Shown here: positions 62,208 through 64,000 of the stretch, piece by piece
Numbering within the stretch: the first letter of the stretch is position 1
Layout of the letters: every line of letters starts with the position of its first letter
Source of the DNA: Chryseobacterium culicis
GTDB lineage: Bacteria; Bacteroidota; Bacteroidia; Flavobacteriales; Weeksellaceae
DNA length: 64,000 nucleotides
Assembly: GCF_900108365.1 (NCBI RefSeq)
Contig: NZ_FNWQ01000001.1
Coordinates: forward strand, 186,001 to 250,000
Direction of reading: 5' to 3'
Notes under the pieces: generated by a model
Told to the model about the DNA's origin: nothing
Databases searched by the model: none
What the model saw: only the letters and a program-made list of their open reading frames with translations
Program-made: the position numbers and the translations under genes

Positions 62208-64000
62208 ATGAAACTCTACCCTATTGCAGCGGCCTTACTCTGCGTTCATGTGTATGCACAAAAGCAAAATACACTTAAAGAAAATCAAAAGCATCTGCAG
62301 GAACTGTATGCAAAATATGAGAAAGATCTGAAAAAAGCTCATAAAAAATCAAAAGCAGCAGGAATACCTCCTAATTTATATAATGAAGAGGATTATAAAC
62401 GAACAATGGATCCCGTTACAGGGAGAACCAACTTTGAAGGACTTGCAAAAGTAAACCAGGATATTTTAACAGGTAAATACAAAGCTTCACATCCGATGTC
62501 TTTTATTTCCAGCCCAAATACCTCAGCAACAAGTAAAATTGTAAACGAACCCTGGATTGAAAGAGGCCCATACAGTGTAGGGGGAAGAACAAGAGCCATA
62601 ATGTATGATCCCAATGATCCTACGGGGAAAAGAGTATTTGCAGGAAGTGTTTCAGGTGGTCTGTGGGTCAATCAGGATCCTTCCGTAGCTTCCAACGAGT
62701 GGCAGCCATTAAGTACATTCTGGGCCAATACCTCTGTTTCAAGTATTACTTATGACCCTAACAACCCTCAGATTTTTTATGTAGGAACAGGAGAAGCTCC
62801 CACTACGGATGCTGTAGGATCAGGAATATGGAAATCCACAAACGGAGGAACAACCTGGACGCAGATCTTTACCATTCCGGTAACCTATTCTTCTTCAGGA
62901 GTAAGAAACGGTAATTTCTATATTAATGACATCAAAGTAAGAAATAATAATGGTGTTTCAGAAGTATATGCCGGAGTAAGCGGTTCTTATGTAGGAATTT
63001 CTTTTAATGACGGATGGCAGGGGCTAAGCCAGGCCGGATTGTACAAATCTACAGATGGCGGAACCACATTCACCAAGAACAGCAGTTTACTTGCTCTTAA
63101 TACCACTACCGGTGTTACCAGTACAACAGGATACTCTATACAGCAGATAGAAATAGGGGCGGATAATGCAGTTTGGGTTTCTACAAGATCTTCCCGCTTT
63201 TCAAACATCGATTCCGGAGGGAGAATCTTTAAATCTACAGATGGAAATACTTTTAATCAGATGTATAATGTAGGGAGCAGCGGTTCAAGAGTAAACTTCA
63301 CGCTTTCTAAAACAAATGCGAATAAAATATATGCATTTATGCAGGGAGTGGGTACTGCAGAGCCCATCAGAATTGCAAAATCTGCAGACGGAGGAACAAC
63401 ATGGCAGGCAACCAATGATGCAGCTCCTGTTGTAACGTTACCTACTGCAACTGATACAAGTATTCCGGCCAATGACTTTACAAGAGGACAGTCTTTTTAT
63501 GATCTGATCATAGAAGCAGATCCTCAGGATGATAATACACTGTACATCGGCGGTATTGATTTGTACAAATCTACCAATGGTGGAGCAAACTGGACACAGA
63601 TCTCAAAATGGTCCAATAATAACAATATGGCTGCGTTGCAGGTTTCACAGGTACATGCAGACCAGCACGAAATTGTATTCAATCCTTATAATAACTATGC
63701 CACAGGACAGATGTTGTTTGGAAATGACGGAGGAATCTATTATGCAGCTAATAAAGCAACTATCGGTACCGTGGGCGGATTTGCAGCAAGAAATACCAGA
63801 TATAATGTTACACAGTTTTATTCTGCAATGCTAAACCCTGTAAAAACACCTGCTGACGAAGAATTATTAGCAGGAGCACAGGATAACGGATCATGGTGGC
63901 TGTATGGTGTGCCGCAGGCTAATAATTTCCTGACTTCCCAATCTGCTACAGGCGGAGACGGAATGTATACTGAATATGATGATCAGGATAATTATGAAAT
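62208..64000 (+). CDS. Large secreted beta-propeller (sortilin/BNR-like) protein, 5' part
   Basis: About 597 codons are present and the gene continues past the right edge. The signal peptide (MKLYPIAAALLCVHVYAQ) precedes a Lys-rich helical segment. From residue about 118 a repeated propeller pattern appears: GLWVNQDPS, GIWKSTNGGTTWTQIF, GLYKSTDGGTTFTKNS, IAKSADGGTTWQATN and DLYKSTNGGANWTQIS, the Asp-box type seen in VPS10/sortilin and sialidase-like proteins. Such flavobacterial proteins usually end in a type IX sorting domain; that part is outside the window. The ATG at 62208 is chosen for the signal peptide. A -7 element TAAATTTG lies at 62184-62191. Confidence 0.85.
   Translation, partial: MKLYPIAAALLCVHVYAQKQNTLKENQKHLQELYAKYEKDLKKAHKKSKAAGIPPNLYNEEDYKRTMDPVTGRTNFEGLAKVNQDILTGKYKASHPMSFISSPNTSATSKIVNEPWIERGPYSVGGRTRAIMYDPNDPTGKRVFAGSVSGGLWVNQDPSVASNEWQPLSTFWANTSVSSITYDPNNPQIFYVGTGEAPTTDAVGSGIWKSTNGGTTWTQIFTIPVTYSSSGVRNGNFYINDIKVRNNNGVSEVYAGVSGSYVGISFNDGWQGLSQAGLYKSTDGGTTFTKNSSLLALNTTTGVTSTTGYSIQQIEIGADNAVWVSTRSSRFSNIDSGGRIFKSTDGNTFNQMYNVGSSGSRVNFTLSKTNANKIYAFMQGVGTAEPIRIAKSADGGTTWQATNDAAPVVTLPTATDTSIPANDFTRGQSFYDLIIEADPQDDNTLYIGGIDLYKSTNGGANWTQISKWSNNNNMAALQVSQVHADQHEIVFNPYNNYATGQMLFGNDGGIYYAANKATIGTVGGFAARNTRYNVTQFYSAMLNPVKTPADEELLAGAQDNGSWWLYGVPQANNFLTSQSATGGDGMYTEYDDQDNYE

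Overview
The window comes from a flavobacterium, most likely Chryseobacterium or a close relative in the Weeksellaceae. Four things point there. Promoters carry the Bacteroidota -7 element TAnnTTTG. The order acpP-fabF-rnc-IPExxxVDY-pyk is typical of Flavobacteriia. Several secreted proteins start with a VGINT module, and one ends in a type IX secretion sorting domain. The tmRNA tag reads GNEEFALAA. Coding capacity is high and the DNA is AT-rich.

Left chromosomal part (1-7156): a minus-strand fatty-acid/RNase III/pyruvate kinase operon (pyk runs off the left edge), a secreted VGINT protein, and a TPR-membrane-HTH regulator with a terminator.

Integrated island (7157-27219, about 20 kb): a tyrosine-recombinase element inserted at the 3' end of ssrA (tmRNA), bounded by an 18-bp direct repeat. 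It carries an integrase with its own promoter, then a terminated intergenic array of four copies of a structured RNA-like motif, an AlpA/excisionase-type HTH protein, and a protein with single-subunit-polymerase-like motifs. Next is a tight four-gene operon: a protein with two GHKL ATPase domains, a receiver-like protein, an HNH nuclease and an adenine-N6 methyltransferase. A promoter and a six-helix long-hairpin RNA follow, then a secreted cluster: three unknown envelope proteins, two transglutaminase-like proteins, a small RHS-core toxin candidate and a membrane immunity candidate. The right end has a PIN-like protein, an AlbA_2/Schlafen-like protein, a frameshifted small gene and an ArdA antirestriction protein. 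No relaxase or conjugation gene is visible, so it looks like a non-self-transmissible defence and competition island.

Right chromosomal part (27206-64000): ssrA, rpsU, xerC, hpf and seven tRNA genes (a tandemly duplicated Thr-Tyr-Gly block plus Thr-GGT). Then come a two-component system with a Cus/Czc-type RND efflux operon, a DUF4394 lipoprotein, and the translation/transcription block tuf-trnW-secE-nusG-rplKAJL-rpoBC-DUF3467. That conserved block is interrupted by lineage-specific genes between nusG and rplK (a membrane protein and three VGINT secreted proteins) and between rplL and rpoB (a small exported protein, a YadA-head-like VGINT protein and a T9SS cargo protein). The window ends inside a large secreted beta-propeller protein.

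The strongest candidates for something undescribed are the RNA motif array beside the polymerase-like gene, the GHKL/receiver/HNH/methyltransferase operon, and the long-hairpin RNA at 17091-17251. All functional statements are read from sequence motifs and context; no database search was run.
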